Of a stretch of DNA of 64,000 nucleotides, positions 9,996-21,788 are shown one piece after another. This stretch comes from Prototheca cutis (lineage: Eukaryota > Chlorophyta > Trebouxiophyceae > Chlorellales > Chlorellaceae), in NCBI GenBank assembly GCA_002897115.2, contig BCIH01000002.1, positions 1,025,721 through 1,089,720 of the forward strand, written 5' to 3'. The notes below the pieces were generated by a model. That model was not told where the DNA came from and did not search any database. It saw only the letters and a list, made by a program, of their open reading frames with translations. Each line of letters begins with the position of its first letter. Within the stretch, counting starts at the first letter, position 1. Made by a program: the position numbers and the translations under genes.

Positions 9996-11526
9996 ATGGG
10001 CGGGAGGAGCCCATCCTCCACTGGAACGAGCCCCGCGGATGCCCAGGCGCTGCAGATGGTCTACACGAAAGGAGGCGTGCTGTGGAGCACCTCTCGCTCG
10101 GGCCTGCTAGGTCAGCATTTGGTGTCGGGGAAGTTGCGTAACTCGGGCGTCGATGGGTGCCGAGGGTGATGGTGGCCTTGACCCCTGGAATGGGGATGGA
10201 GCCACTCGATGGATGATGTAGATCTCTACCTCACCCCTTGCCTTGTCCAGGGGTGGCGAATGCGGTGGTGCCCGAGCACACCCGGCTTGCCGTACAGCGC
10301 TGCTTCGAGGAGGTGGTCCGCAGGGAATCAAAGGACCTGGCCTTTTTCATGCGGCATGCCCGGGCGTTGCGGCCACACACATTTTCTGGCTGGATGGTGC
10401 GTTGAAGGTGGCGCTGTTTGGGCAGAGTCCCCACTGCCAGCCCTTCCATGGGCGGGCAGTGTGGTGCTGGATTGGACGTGGGTGGTGGCCAGGGACAAGG
10501 GTGGAACAGCACAGGCGCCAACCATGCAGTGCATTTCCATGCATAGNGAACCTGCACACATGCACACTCCGTGCAGGCACTGGCTGCCACGGTACTGTGG
10601 TCGACCAGCGCATTGGCGGCACTGGCTGCGGCCGCACTGATGCTGGCAGTGGGCACGATCACGACACTGGGCTTCCTGCTGGCCGCTGGCGGCGCTGCCG
10701 CGGGCGTGGGCGCCGTGCTTGTGGCCTTCGGTCTGGGTTTAGCTGCCGCGCTGGCAGGAGCCGCAGCCGCTGCAGCTGGTGCGACCTATGCTGGGCTGGT
10801 GGCCGCCAGCGCCGCACTGTCCATGGCCAAGGCCGTCCCGCAGGCGCTGCTGGATGTTGTACTTGGAGTGGCCCCCTCTGCCCAGCTGGCCGGGCCTGCT
10901 GTGCCTGCCATGAGGCTGCCCAAGACGACACTGTTCCCTGTGGCCGAAGCCGATGGCGAGGGTGAGCTGGTTGGAGAGGGANTCCAGGAGGAGCGCGACG
11001 GCGGTATCCCGGCCGTAGCAGCGGGTGAGCGCGCCCCGACCACCGTCAATGCCACCACCGTGGCGCTGGAGACTGCAAGTTCTCCAAGCACTGACGCCGC
11101 TGCTGGTGCCGAGAGTGTGGCACCCCGGCTCAGTGGCCAGGCATCAGAGTCGGATGCCTGGCCCGGCGAAGTCGAGTCTCCAGGACAACTGGTGGCAGCG
11201 GTGCCGGGCAGCACGACGACTCCCCCCCCGGCACGAGGAGCCGGCTGGGAGGGAGGCGGCACGCCACGTAGTGTCGGCAGCAACCACTCAGAAGAGGTGA
11301 GGTGTGCTGTTTGGATGGGATTCATAACTGGGCACAGGGATGTGTGCTGGTTAGCTGGGGGTTCAGTGGCATGTGTCCAGCCATACTCGTGTGCTGGTCT
11401 TTCTTCCACTGGATGTCAGCCAGTCACTGAGGGTGCACAACCTCATCGTGCATGCAAGGCTTTCGCGATCGACCAACGAATTCCACCCTCCACAGCGGAC
11501 AGGTGACCGAGTGTAGGGCTGCCAGC
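9996..11526 (+). CDS. Hydrophobic Ala/Gly-rich membrane protein, function unknown
   Basis: Four exons: 9996-10110, 10251-10396, 10577-11296, 11506-11526; an in-frame TAA just upstream fixes the start at 9996 (MGGRSPSSTG). Residues ~25-85 are soluble (VVPEHTRLAVQRCFEEVVRR), followed by ~85 residues of uninterrupted hydrophobic Ala/Gly/Leu sequence (ALMLAVGTITTLGFLLAAGG onward), enough for two to four membrane passes or a hairpin, then a disordered acidic tail. A long central hydrophobic hairpin is reminiscent of lipid-droplet proteins, but no proline-knot oleosin motif is visible. The last 6-codon exon is less certain: read-through without splicing would add ~63 residues. Confidence 0.6.
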
Positions 11527-12010
11527 CCTGCCAGCGCCAAGGATGACGGGAGGGGAGAACGATCGGGGTCTGGGAACTGTGCCGAGGTGGCACCACTCAA
11601 GTTGGTCGAGCCCTGCACGGCATGAATTTACTTGTCATGATGCAGCATAGACAGTCTCTCTTTGTTTTAGTGCAGACTCGTCCCTTGCATTAGCATAAAT
11701 CCTTTGTCCTAAAGGGGCCACGCTTGTCTCTCCCCTGCGCACCACCCTCAGCTGCCTTATCCTTGTCTATGTTTGGTATCTTCCCCCCTCCCCCCCATAC
11801 ATGGCCTTTTTCCATGGTCTCACCCAAATCTCCCCTGAAAAAGCCCGTTGTTCCTCGAATAGCGGTTACTCGTCTCTCTCCCAGGAGAGCAGCGCACCAC
11901 ACTTTTTATATTTCATTTCCCAGCGACGTGTAACATATGTGTAGCGTCGTCTGGGCAGCAGTGGCCTGCAACAACCTGCGCGGCCATCAAAATCTATCAT
12001 CCCACTCCCG
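11527..12010. other. Convergent 3' intergenic region
   Basis: Lies between the stop codons of two convergent genes. Pyrimidine-rich in the middle (11765-11840). No gene seen. Confidence 0.45.
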
Positions 12011-15000
12011 TCACGTCCAGTGCACCGAGGCGGTCCGCCAGGGCTGGTCCATGATGGGGCTGGCCACGGCCCAGGCTCCCTGCCAGGCCGCCGTGGACCC
12101 CAGGGCCAGCGATGACGGCTGGAGCTCTGCCGTGACCACGCTGCGGTCCACGGAAATGCACGTCTGCTGCCGCGCCCAATCCAGCCGCGCGCCTGCGATG
12201 CTTGTGGGAGTTGTTTGTTTGTTCTCTTGTTTCTTTATGTGGATGGGTGGTGGTTGAGTGGTGGTTGGACGGGGGGGACCAGAGGAAGGGCAGGATTGGG
12301 CCCACCGAAAAGAAACCTTGTCAAGAGGACAAAGGCCAGCCACACGATTCCCCCCGTGCACAAACCCTGAGACCCAACGAAGCAAGGCAAACCTCCCAAA
12401 ATGACATACCGGTGAGGGCGTCGACACGGACTTCGTCGGACGTCCCGCCCCGCCCCGGCTCCCACCAGAAGCAGTTGCCCCGATGTTGAAAGGCGCCCGC
12501 GACGAGCACTGGGTCGTCGACGGCGGCCACGGGGGCATCAAGTTCCATGGGTTCGGGGGTTCCTTGTCGATCGACAGCCGCGGAGGTCGGCAGGAAGCCT
12601 ACCTCTCCAANACCATCAGCTCCCGCCGTAGCACCACCACCGTCCCAGCCATCGTCCCAGCCGGCGACATCTGGCACGGGCCCAGCCTCTAGCAGAGACA
12701 GGTATCGCTCCGTCTGCTGAACACTGAGGGGGGGTGCGACACCCTCATCGGACCAGCCAAATCCGGGCCAAATGCCCACATCGGTTGCGTCGCGAATCAA
12801 CGATGCAGCGGTATCTGCTGCCCAGCGGCCACAAAACTCTCGGTAAGGTGCCAGCGCTGCCTCCAGCCGCCGCCAGTCCACGGGCAGCGGGGGGGCGCTG
12901 AAGTGCGCCTGCCACGCGCCCGCCAGCGCCGGCGCCGCGTCTTGGGGAGTGGTGGTTGTTCCGTCTGTAGGCGACAGCATGTCTGTCGTGTTCCCGGCGC
13001 TGCCGGTTGTTGAGAGGACGGCTGGGGTTGCCGAGGGCTGTGCGGCTGGGGCTGCTGCTGCTGAGGGTCCTGTCGCTGCTGCTGTCGGGCCTGCCAGCCC
13101 GCCACCCGTCGTTCCAGTCACTCCTGCAGCGACACCAGTACCGGCGGCTCCGGTGTCAGACGCATTCTCCCCAGGCCCCGAGGCCACCGCTCGAAGCATG
13201 GCGGCAATGGGCCTATAGGCCTGCGCCAGACGTCGCATGGCCTGGACGAGGTGCGGGGGGTGGCCTCCCCGCCCCGCCTCGATGGCCTTTTGCAGCTGCC
13301 GGCCATAGGACGTGGCCGTGGCCAGGCATGCGGTCACGTGGCGCACAAACCCGGCGTCATGAAGGCACCGCACGCCGGGCACGGTGTCGGGGCAAGCGGC
13401 CACCATGGAATCCCAACCCCTTGGCCACGCCGGGGGCCGGGCGGCTGACGTGGCGGCGGCTGCTGCCGCTGCGTGGGAAGGCGCACCAGAAGCGGTGCCA
13501 GTGTTGCCTGCGCTCGCCAGCTGCTGCTGCTGCTCTAAGGCTTCGAATTCGGCCACTGCCTTCATGCCCTGCGCCCGTGAAGGCGGCTGGGTTGCGACAC
13601 TGCCACCGCTGTTTCGTCCTCCAGAAGAAGCAGCAGCCGCTCCCGCAGCGGCATCGGCGGCGGCGCGGTGCCGGCGCACCCACAGGCACGCGCAGCGTAG
13701 CAGCCAGCAGGCAAGGTCTGCAATATAACANGACCAGTACTGCACGACCAGTCCGACCTGGAGCTGGCGGTACGCCGCTTCCCGAGATGTCGGAGTTGGA
13801 AGGGCCGGGCCTGCCGGCGGTGGAGCTGTGGCAAGTCCAGCATCTGCACCGGAGCCGACCCCAGGACCATTCCCACCACCACGTAGAGATTCGCCTTTCA
13901 CACCACCACCACTGCCGCCATTGCTGCCATCAGCGGTGGAGGTTAGGCTGGCGCGAAGGGTGTCCAGCAGCGCAGCAACGTGACGAAGCATGGCAGCCGC
14001 GGAGATGTCCACTCGGATGCAGGCGGCCAGGTCGTCCGGTGCAGCTTCCAGCGCGGCGGCCTTGGTCCGTCCCCACGCGGCGGCGGCGGCGGCGCGCAGC
14101 GGCTGCCGCGTGGCCTGCACCCCGGCGTCGCCCAGCGCCAGAAATACCGCCAGGGGCGAGGGGCCCCACTCCCGCGCCAGTGCCCGAGCAGCGACGCCCA
14201 CGTCCCACCCCGGCGTGCCAGGCAGCAGCGCGTGCAGTCCACGCTTGGCCAGCTCCACTGCTAAAGCGTGGGCGCTCGCGCGGCTGCGCGTGCGGGACAG
14301 AAACAACAGGCGCAGCGAGTGTGCGCCGCGGAGCGCCACCGCCACCAGGCACGCGTGTGGCGACGCCGCCGCCGCCAGGCGTGGGTGGTGGTGCATTCCA
14401 TGGCCTGTCCGTGGCGCGGGCCAGGCTCGATATTGGGACGCTGCGTCAGTGGTACCCAAACCCCCACTGCCAACAGCAGCAGCAGCAGCAGCAGTCGGGG
14501 AATAGTACCTGGCGTCGAGGATGCCCGCTTCGCCCACAGGCCGAGCAAACCGTGGTGCCGGCCACACACTACCGCCAATGGTAGGCGCCGTGCTGGCGGT
14601 GACATGGTCGTCGCCGGGTGCCGTGGCTAGGCGACCACCACCAGCGCAGGCGCCCTGTCCACCGCTCTCCCGCAGCGCTGCCAGTCCGATGCCGCGGGCG
14701 TCGGAGAGGGAGGCATCGGCACGCAGGGCAGCCACCGTGCCGCCGTCCGGCAGCGCCAGCAGCAACAGACTGCCGTCGGTGCAGGCCGATAGTGCCGCTC
14801 GAGGCACACGCCGTGCCGCCACGGGCCGAAACTCTCCAGACCTTTTGCCGCCAGGCCCGTCGCAGTGCAGCAGCGCCAGCGTTGCTGAAAAGGATGGTGC
14901 GTGGGGGGTAGGCCGCTGGGCATTCTCGTCGGCAGTGGTGGTGGCGCCCTCTGCCGAACTATCTCCCGGCCTGGACGCAGCATTCTCAGAGCGGCTACGA

Positions 15001-16465
15001 CCGTCGACACCATTCCCCTCCAGGAGCACCGCCAGCGCCGCGCCCGCATTGAGAAACTCCAGCGCTATGGGGCGCCCGCTGGAGTGCGCATCGTTGGAAC
15101 TCCCTTCCGCCGGCAGCAGCGCACACACGTCAAGGTGCTGCGTCTTGGCGGGAACATTGCCCTGAAAAGCCTCCACTGCCCGCACTGCCAACAGATCTGC
15201 AAGGTCCAGTGTAGACACAATCACCCCAGCTCCCTGCTTGCTGTCGTCGACAATGCCGCCGCCACGGCGGCGGGGCTCGGCGACGTGTGCGATGCGGAGC
15301 CGCTCGACATCGGCCTCCAGCGCAGCGGCCCGCAACGGCCAGCCGGCGGCCGGGGCCGGTGGCGACGGCGGGGAGCTGCCAGCGTTGCCAGCGGTCCCCC
15401 CGATCCCAATTCCACCCCCAGCTTCCTCTGCATTTTCCTGGACTGCGGTGCCGGCCAGGCGGAGCACGAGGCGCACGGCCCAGGTGGCGGCGCCGCTGGC
15501 CAGACCCAGCGTCCATGGGGATGAAGCTAGGTGGCAGCTGCCATCGGCGCAGACCAGCACCACCTCCTGGCTCCCGGGCGGCACCAGCGGCAGCGTGGCA
15601 GGGCCCGTGCTCCGTCCAAATGCCGCTTCCAGTCCATGCTGCTGCCAGAAGGTTAGCAGATCACCGACTTTCGAAAACCGCCGGTCCTCCCTGGAGGAGT
15701 TCGGGGGCGCGAGGCCCACGTCCCAGGGGCTGGGCGCGGTCAGCACGCAGCACGCCACCACGGGNCCCGCGGCCGGCGGCAGCTGGAAAGCGCGAACGCC
15801 GCGCCAGACGTCCACGCACACCACTGTGGCCAGCTCCTGGCCGGGCTCAGCCTGAGACCACGCATGCACCGCGCCGCTCCCAGACACAGTTAGCAGCGTC
15901 CTGTGCATATGTTTGTGTGTGTGTGGGAGGGGGGTCTTGAGTTGGGGGCGATTTTCTATTTTCTACAAGGGTTGACGTCCACTGCACCCACACCCATCGC
16001 CCCGCACCAAACCCCTCGCTGACGCACTTGGCGCCCGTGCCCGGCAGCCATAGCAGGTGCGTGAGCAGGTCGTCCGTGGACAGGCGGGGCACCTCCAAGA
16101 TGGCATGACCCTGCGGGTGCAAGGTGTAGGTTGCGGCGCTGGGCAGCAGTGCTGACTGCCCTCCTAAGACCACTCCTCCAGACCCCTATGTTGTCTCCCA
16201 ATGGTCCACAGCCTCAGCAGCTTAGATCGCATTAAATTTTAACATATGACATGCACGCACGTGATCACTGCAGTGCGCGCAGCCACCCCCGACCCATCCC
16301 ACGCACCTCTGGGCACCGGGGCTCGAACACGCAGACGAGCAAGGGGGCCGGATACGGCTCGCTCACGAAGTCCACGGCGATGAAGTTGTTGTCGGCATCC
16401 CAGGCCACCAGACCGCCAAGCCGCTGGCCCTGGAAGTGGATCCCATGGGCGGTGGAGGTGCTCAT
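12011..16465 (-). CDS. Mediator subunit 16-like protein
   Basis: Four exons: 16307-16465, 16028-16155, 12410-15900, 12011-12192 (1319 aa). The N-terminal third looks like a degenerate beta-propeller: GLVAWDADNNFIAV, LLTVSGSGAVHAWSQ, then VVLVCADGSCHL blades. A helical middle follows (QYWxCYIADLACWLLRCACLW), and a C-terminal segment contains CFWWEPGRGG. This layout, and a length close to plant MED16 (~1270 aa), suggest the Mediator tail subunit that links activators to RNA polymerase II. The middle is full of Ala/Gly low-complexity inserts, as often in algal proteins. The exon 2 acceptor was chosen by phase and has a weak polypyrimidine tract. No single motif is diagnostic, so the name is tentative. 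Confidence 0.5.
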
Positions 16466-16769
16466 GCCCCCTGGTGCTCGCGGCGCCCTTCACGTCCGGC
16501 CTCTTCGCGCAGCCGACATCCCACTCGTCTCAGGGCCCGCCTGTCGAGCAGGCTGCTAGGTCAATGAAAGCTGTGCTTTCTCACAACATGGCATTGTGTA
16601 CTCGTTGGGCAGGGTCCCAAAGAACACGGACCAGAGATGGCTTGGCCGAGTCGGCAATCGGCCCCCCCGGGCGGATCACTTCGATTTGCCATCTGGTCAT
16701 GGACCGGCTGCTCACCAGCCCTATCATATTCGTGTAGGCTCAGGTTCCCATTTCTCATGATGTGTTGTA
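16466..16769. promoter_or_regulatory. Shared divergent promoter interval, MED16-like/ALG14
   Basis: 304 bp separates the two divergent start codons and must carry both promoters. No clear TATA box. Confidence 0.45.
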
Positions 16770-17848
16770 ATGTCATGGCTATTCATTGAGTTACTCGCGG
16801 GCCTCGCGGGCCTGTGGCTCGCGCTGGCCACTTGGGCGAGGTGGGCCCGCCCCCGGAGGCAGGGCGGTGGGCCTCGCCCCACCATGATCGTGCTGGGATC
16901 CGGGGGTCATACCGCGGAGATGCTCAAGTTGATTTCGAACCTTGACATGCGCAAGTATCAGCCCCGAATCTACGTGACGGCGGCCACGGATGCCATGAGC
17001 GAGAAAAAGGCACACGCCTTTGAGAGCGGTTTGGCTAGTGGTGAGGCCGTGGGCCTAGGCGGGGCCCTGCCCTACCGCACGGCCATCATCCCGCGCAGCC
17101 GGGAGGTGGGTCAGTCCTGGACCAGCAGCGCGTTCAGCACCGCCTATGCCATGCTTTACGCAGCAGCCCTGGTCTTCAGGGAACGCCCAGACCTGGTGGG
17201 TGGGTGGGGGGAGATGGGGTTGACTGTGCTTGCAGCTGGGAGGGCCGCCTCGGTCAAAAACACACTGGCCTCCTGCTTTCCCATGTATGCATGACAATCG
17301 CTTCACGTTGACACATGCAGGTCTTGGTCAACGGGCCAGGGACATGCATCCCAATCTGCATCAGTGCATTTATAGCCAGGTACGGGGCTAGCCATTTGAC
17401 GGAAGAGGAACAGGGTGCCCGTGGCACGTTGAGACTGCACACATTCTGCAGCATAGGTATGGACACCCGCCGTGATGCCACGCACTTCTCAGCGGACACC
17501 CGTGAGTTGCATGGAATATCTGTCCCGCTCCACCAACGCCGTCGCAGGCTGCTGGCACTTGCTGGCGGGCGAATAGTCTACGTGGAGAGCATCGCCCGCG
17601 TCTATCGACTGTCGCTGTCAGGCAAGATCCTCTACCACCTGCGCCTCACGTCCCTGTTTTTCGTACAGGTGTGTGTTGGGAGGCGTGGTAAGGGCCGATG
17701 ACTGCCTGGCATTGCAAGTCCTGAGCCTCTCAAGACTGATCCATCCCATGGCTGGCAATCCCCCTTTGTCCTATCCCTGTCCTTGCTGCAGTGGGAGGAG
17801 CTGCATGCACGGTACCCACGTGCCATTTGCGCAGGCCGGTTGATGTGA
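16770..17848 (+). CDS. ALG14: ALG14, membrane anchor subunit of UDP-GlcNAc transferase
   Basis: Four exons: 16770-17195, 17321-17379, 17548-17668, 17792-17848 (220 aa). ALG14 anchors the catalytic ALG13 subunit to the ER membrane for the second step of dolichol-linked oligosaccharide synthesis (family knowledge). Visible signs are an N-terminal membrane helix (LFIELLAGLAGLWLALATW), the Rossmann loop VLGSGGHTAEML, the NGPGT motif (VLVNGPGTCIPI), and the C-terminal signature VYVESIARVYRLSLSGKILY followed by QWEELHARYP and a GRLM end. Length and motif order fit the family. No partner ALG13 gene is in the window. Confidence 0.93.
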
Positions 17849-18147
17849 CCTCGAGTGAGCTAGACTGGAGGTGCTCCTGTGGCCCTGCCCGACTGCGGCG
17901 GGCACTCAACCAGACTAGCGCAAACAAAGCACTCCTGCAAAACATTGCCCCAGTGCCCACTTCAGCGTTTGTTTGTTGAGTCTCCATATTTGATTGTACA
18001 CGAGTGGACTGGCAGGTTGGACCGAGGGGTGATGGGCGGTGGTGGCTTGGCAAATCCGTGGATCATCCCATGGACACACACACGGACATCTTGCAGTACC
18101 ATGCAATAACCCGCTCACACCACGAGCATACGAAACGACAGCCTGGG

Positions 18148-19063
18148 TCAGCCCAGCCAGTTTTCAGACTTGTGGTCGCCGCGAGCGCCGACTTTGCCAC
18201 GGTGTGAGACGGACGATGTCGCCCAGATCGCCTGTGCCCGCTCAAAGGACGTCGAGTCGCGGTTCTGTTCCTTCTCTGAAGGACCCTGTGTGTGGTGTGG
18301 TGGTTTGGGGGTGGGGGGGATGGCCGTCGGAAGGGGTGTTTGGAGATGATGCCAGCGGAATTTTGGGCATCTGCCGATGAACCACCAACGGCAGCCAAGG
18401 TGCTGCTGCGGTCCATGCAAGACCAGCGACACACAATCAAAAGGGCAGCCGGGCACAGCACCTTTCTCCGCTGCGCTCGCTGGTCCCGCACAAAGACAGC
18501 CATGGTGGCGATGCGGGTGCGCTGCGCGGGCGAGAACCGAGTGGCGTGCTTTCCAAACGCCTCCACGAGCAGGTCGACGGACGTGCGGGCCCAGGCATTA
18601 TGGTACACCTGTTGGCTGGCCTCCAGGCAGTCTAGCAATGCCAATCGGCACGCTGCTATGAGGTCTAATGCCAGTGATCCCGGCGTGGTGGCGGCTGCAG
18701 CGCTCAACACGGCCTCGTCCCCTTCTTCTGCACCTCCTTCTTCCCACTCCGGCAGGCCCTCCAGTTCGGCCTTGACCTTGCCGAGCGCCTTGTTAAAGGC
18801 AAATGAGTCGTCGGTCGTCAGAACCGTCGACCGCAGCACTGCCCGCAGGCCCAGCGCGTCCAGCATGTCCCTTTGATCCCGCGTGAACAGCTGTCAAGAG
18901 GGGGATTCAGGGGAAATGGTATTGCAGAAGGGGAGTGCGGGCAGAGCGAGGACAAGGCTGGCCCCATGTGGGGCGCCCGGGCAGGGCAGCCATGCCAAGG
19001 ACGGGAGCACAGTCCTCAAATATGGCGGTGCCTTCCTTCTTCCCCCAGCGCTATAACAGGCAT

Positions 19064-19101
<38 letters not shown>

Positions 19102-19773
19102 ACCCACCCACATTGGCCGCATGCTTGGCTGCCAGGGTGAAGAGTCTGCTGAGCTCCAGGGCATCGGGGGTGACCATACCAATGTCCGACCTGCTCCCCG
19201 CGGCCACTAGGGCGCTGTAAAGCACCGGGCCGTGATCTGCCATGGTCAGGTCTTTCTCCCCCTGCATGTGTGTAGGAGGGGGAGCAGGCAAGCTCAGAGC
19301 CAGGCACTGATACTGCTAGCACGCACATTGTCATTCCGCTGTATGGGTTGCACGACAAAGGATCCATGCATCTGCCGCTGGCTATCTCGCAGTGCCAGAT
19401 CCCACCCGAAACGAACCCTTCGTCCATCCCTCTGGACCTGTTCCATCAGCTGTCGAAGGAGCCGGGACGCCTTTGCAAATTTGGCAGGCTGGGATATGTG
19501 GTTGCCAATCCTGACGATGGCGAGCGCCGCACCGTCCGTCTGCGGAGGTGGTTGACTGCCCGCATCGTCCTCTTTGCTGGAGCTCTCCACGTGGGAGGTA
19601 ATGGGAGCTGCTGAAGACTGTTGTTCGGGTCCTGTTTCAGCGACATCCGGCCGAGGGGCCTCGGCAGATGTGCGGGATGGTCCTGCATCGGCATCATCAG
19701 GCTTGGCTCTCTTGCTCGGGGGCTCCTCCCCCTGCCGCTCGGGGGCCGGCAAATTGCCAAACAGCGAGGACAT
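18148..19773 (-). CDS. Hypothetical conserved-looking protein
   Basis: Four exons: 19327-19773, 19112-19261, 18462-18890, 18148-18285 (387 aa), all phase 0 joins. The N-terminus is disordered (SLFGNLPAPERQGEEPPSKR), then a helical region begins at QPAKFAKASRLLRQLMEQV. A helical C-terminal half (ACRLALLDCLEASQQVYHNA, FVRDQRAQRRK) ends with RGKVGARGDHKSENWLG. The segment from KAS to ENWLG looks like a real folded protein, but I do not recognise the family. Intron 2 carries a 36-nt homopolymer that is G on the sense strand. Confidence 0.65.
19066..19101. repeat. Homopolymer (C)36, G on the sense strand, intronic
   Basis: 36 uninterrupted C on the plus strand inside intron 2 of the minus-strand gene 18148-19773, starting about 10 bp after its GTGGGTGGG donor. 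Confidence 0.9.
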
Positions 19774-20113
19774 GGGGCCTCACTCTTACTACCCTCGAGT
19801 CGTGGAGCTTGAGGTGCAGGCGCAGTTACTGCTTGAGCATGGTGGTCCTTCCCTCTGTTGTTGCGCTCATGCAGTCAAGGAGCGACGGTGGCTCATGCTC
19901 CCGGCACCGTCCAAACAACCCTGCCAGCACCCAATGCCAGTCACCGCTCGATGTCTTGAAACACACAGTGCCTCTCAACTACAGTTTTATTTTTTTGTGC
20001 GCATGAGCGTAGCCAATCGTCATCGCGTTGCTCAATGCGAGGATTCGGCCAGCCAAGAGAGAAGAGAGTGATCGATCGACGGAGACTTGGCACACTACTG
20101 TTTGTCCGGGCGC
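19774..20113. other. Intergenic between two minus-strand genes
   Basis: Holds the 3' end of the TLS1-like gene and the promoter of the 387-residue protein. No gene seen. Confidence 0.4.
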
Positions 20114-21370
20114 CTACCAGGAAGGCCGGTCCTCCTGCTTTTTCTTGGCTCGCTTTTCCGCGTAGTAGGCTTGTTTCTGCCTCTTCGCAGCCCTGCATGT
20201 CACTCAGAGATTGTGCAATTGTACTGACATGGGCCTTGCAGTGCAGGGTGGGATGCAGTTCACGAGGGGTCGTGCCGGCAAGCCAGCTACCGCCCACCTC
20301 CGCCCAGCCCACCGTCTGCACCACGCACCGTGCTTCCTCGATTCGATGCATCATTGCCGGGTCCTGCCTGCCAAAGAACACGGGAAACTGGGCCCTGCCA
20401 GCTGCCTTGCCTGTGTCATCATCCCCATCGTCGCCAAGCAGTCCCGGCCTAGAAAAGTTGGGTGATGGGGGGAGGACGTTCATTCATTCATGCGCAGGTT
20501 CCCTGGCAGCTTGGATACACAGTTCACCTCCCCGACTGGCAGCACCATGGTCATCAGCATATCCCCGAATACTCACCCTGCCATGCCGCTCTTGACAAGC
20601 ATGGCTTCTTTGGCCGCCTCCGTGCCTTCGATGTTCTTGAGCCGCTGTTCCAGGGACAGCGGCACCTCGGCGATGCCGGCCACCCAGGAGGGCCCGAGCT
20701 CCGCGTCCACCTTGCGAGCATACTCGCCATCGCCGCTGTACAGCTCGTCTTCCACTGTGCGGGGCGGGGCGGGCTGGTCAGACCCCGGCGTGGGCCGGCC
20801 GAGTCGTGCGGCCAGCTCCGCCTCTACGTACACCTGCCTGCAGGAAAAAGGGGAGACGTGTAGTATTCCAGTCGGGTCGATTGATGTGGACCGGGAAAAG
20901 CAAGGTTCTCAGGAGATGCAGGGAAAATCCTCTATACGCAGTAACAGCAAGAGAGCTAACCGTACATGTGGGGGTTGTCAGTTGCTTCATTGTGCCGGCG
21001 TTCGCTCTTGAAGGCGGCGCCGAGCCCGCTGCCCTCCTCTGCAGCGTGAGAGCTGGCCAGGGTAGCCCCCTCTTCGTCATCGTCCTGTCGCCGCCGCAGC
21101 AGCGCCGCAGCAGCCAGGCCCTGTGTGATTGGGTCAGGGCACGGGCTGTGAGGCGCCGGCCCAGCACATCTACCTTCCTGGTCCCTTTCAGAGCCAGACT
21201 GTCCCGCGCAGGACCCTGTTTCAGATCTCCATGCGCACCTTATGTCTCTTGCGATGCTGCTGGAGCAGTCTGATGTCCTCTGCCATCACCTTGGGCTCCT
21301 GCTGACCTTCATCGTCCGACTCCTCGCGCTCCGCCAGCGTCGGCTTCTTGCGCAGGTTCCGAGGTGCCAT
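20114..21370 (-). CDS. TLS1/C9orf78 (HCA59) family splicing-associated protein
   Basis: Five exons: 21239-21370, 20966-21120, 20577-20837, 20329-20448, 20114-20192 (248 aa; human homologue 289). It starts MAPRNLRKKPTLAERE, the conserved basic N-terminus of the family. Exon 3 joins to give NPHMQVYVEAELAARLG, followed by the hallmark WVAGIAEVPLSLEQRLKNIE and GTEAAKEAML. The C-terminus is basic (KRQKQAYYAEKRAKKKQ), a likely nuclear signal. In fission yeast and human this protein binds the U5 snRNP helicase Brr2 and affects splicing (family knowledge). Divergent to SnRK2. Confidence 0.88.
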
Positions 21371-21788
21371 GCCTGCTTCAAAGGAGATCAAACAGATTGA
21401 AATGCATGGAACAATGTCAAAAGATAGCACAATGCGACTTCGTCCTGTAGGGGCAATGGGGGGAAGGGTGGCGACACCCACGAACAGTGAAGCCTGCCCA
21501 CCGGGTGGACGCCCAACCCTCAGGAATCCCACCTGGGTGGAAAAACCCTGGCGATGAACTTCCGATGCGCGTCGCTGGATCCTCCCTTGAACCACCGCCC
21601 ATCCGTCCATCGCTCTATTACATTATTACATTGTCGGAACGGTTTGCTGGAGCTCGACGCGTCCCGTTGGTGCCAGATACCAGCGGCGGTCGGCTCCCGG
21701 AGCCTGGCAGCCTTCCCCCCCTTGCTCGGTGCTCGCGCGGCGCTGGTGTGGCTGAGGCGGTGCGCCCGGTGACGTACGAATCGTTCAG
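21371..21788. promoter_or_regulatory. Shared divergent promoter interval, TLS1-like/SnRK2
   Basis: 418 bp between the divergent start codons. Contains short ATTACATTATTACATTG repeats at 21617-21634, about 155 bp before the kinase ATG. No other element identified. Confidence 0.4.

Noticed and set aside
13007..14584. 525-codon plus-strand open frame
   Set aside because: It lies antisense inside the large exon of the MED16-like gene, is Arg/Pro-rich as expected of a GC-rich shadow frame, and has no domain.
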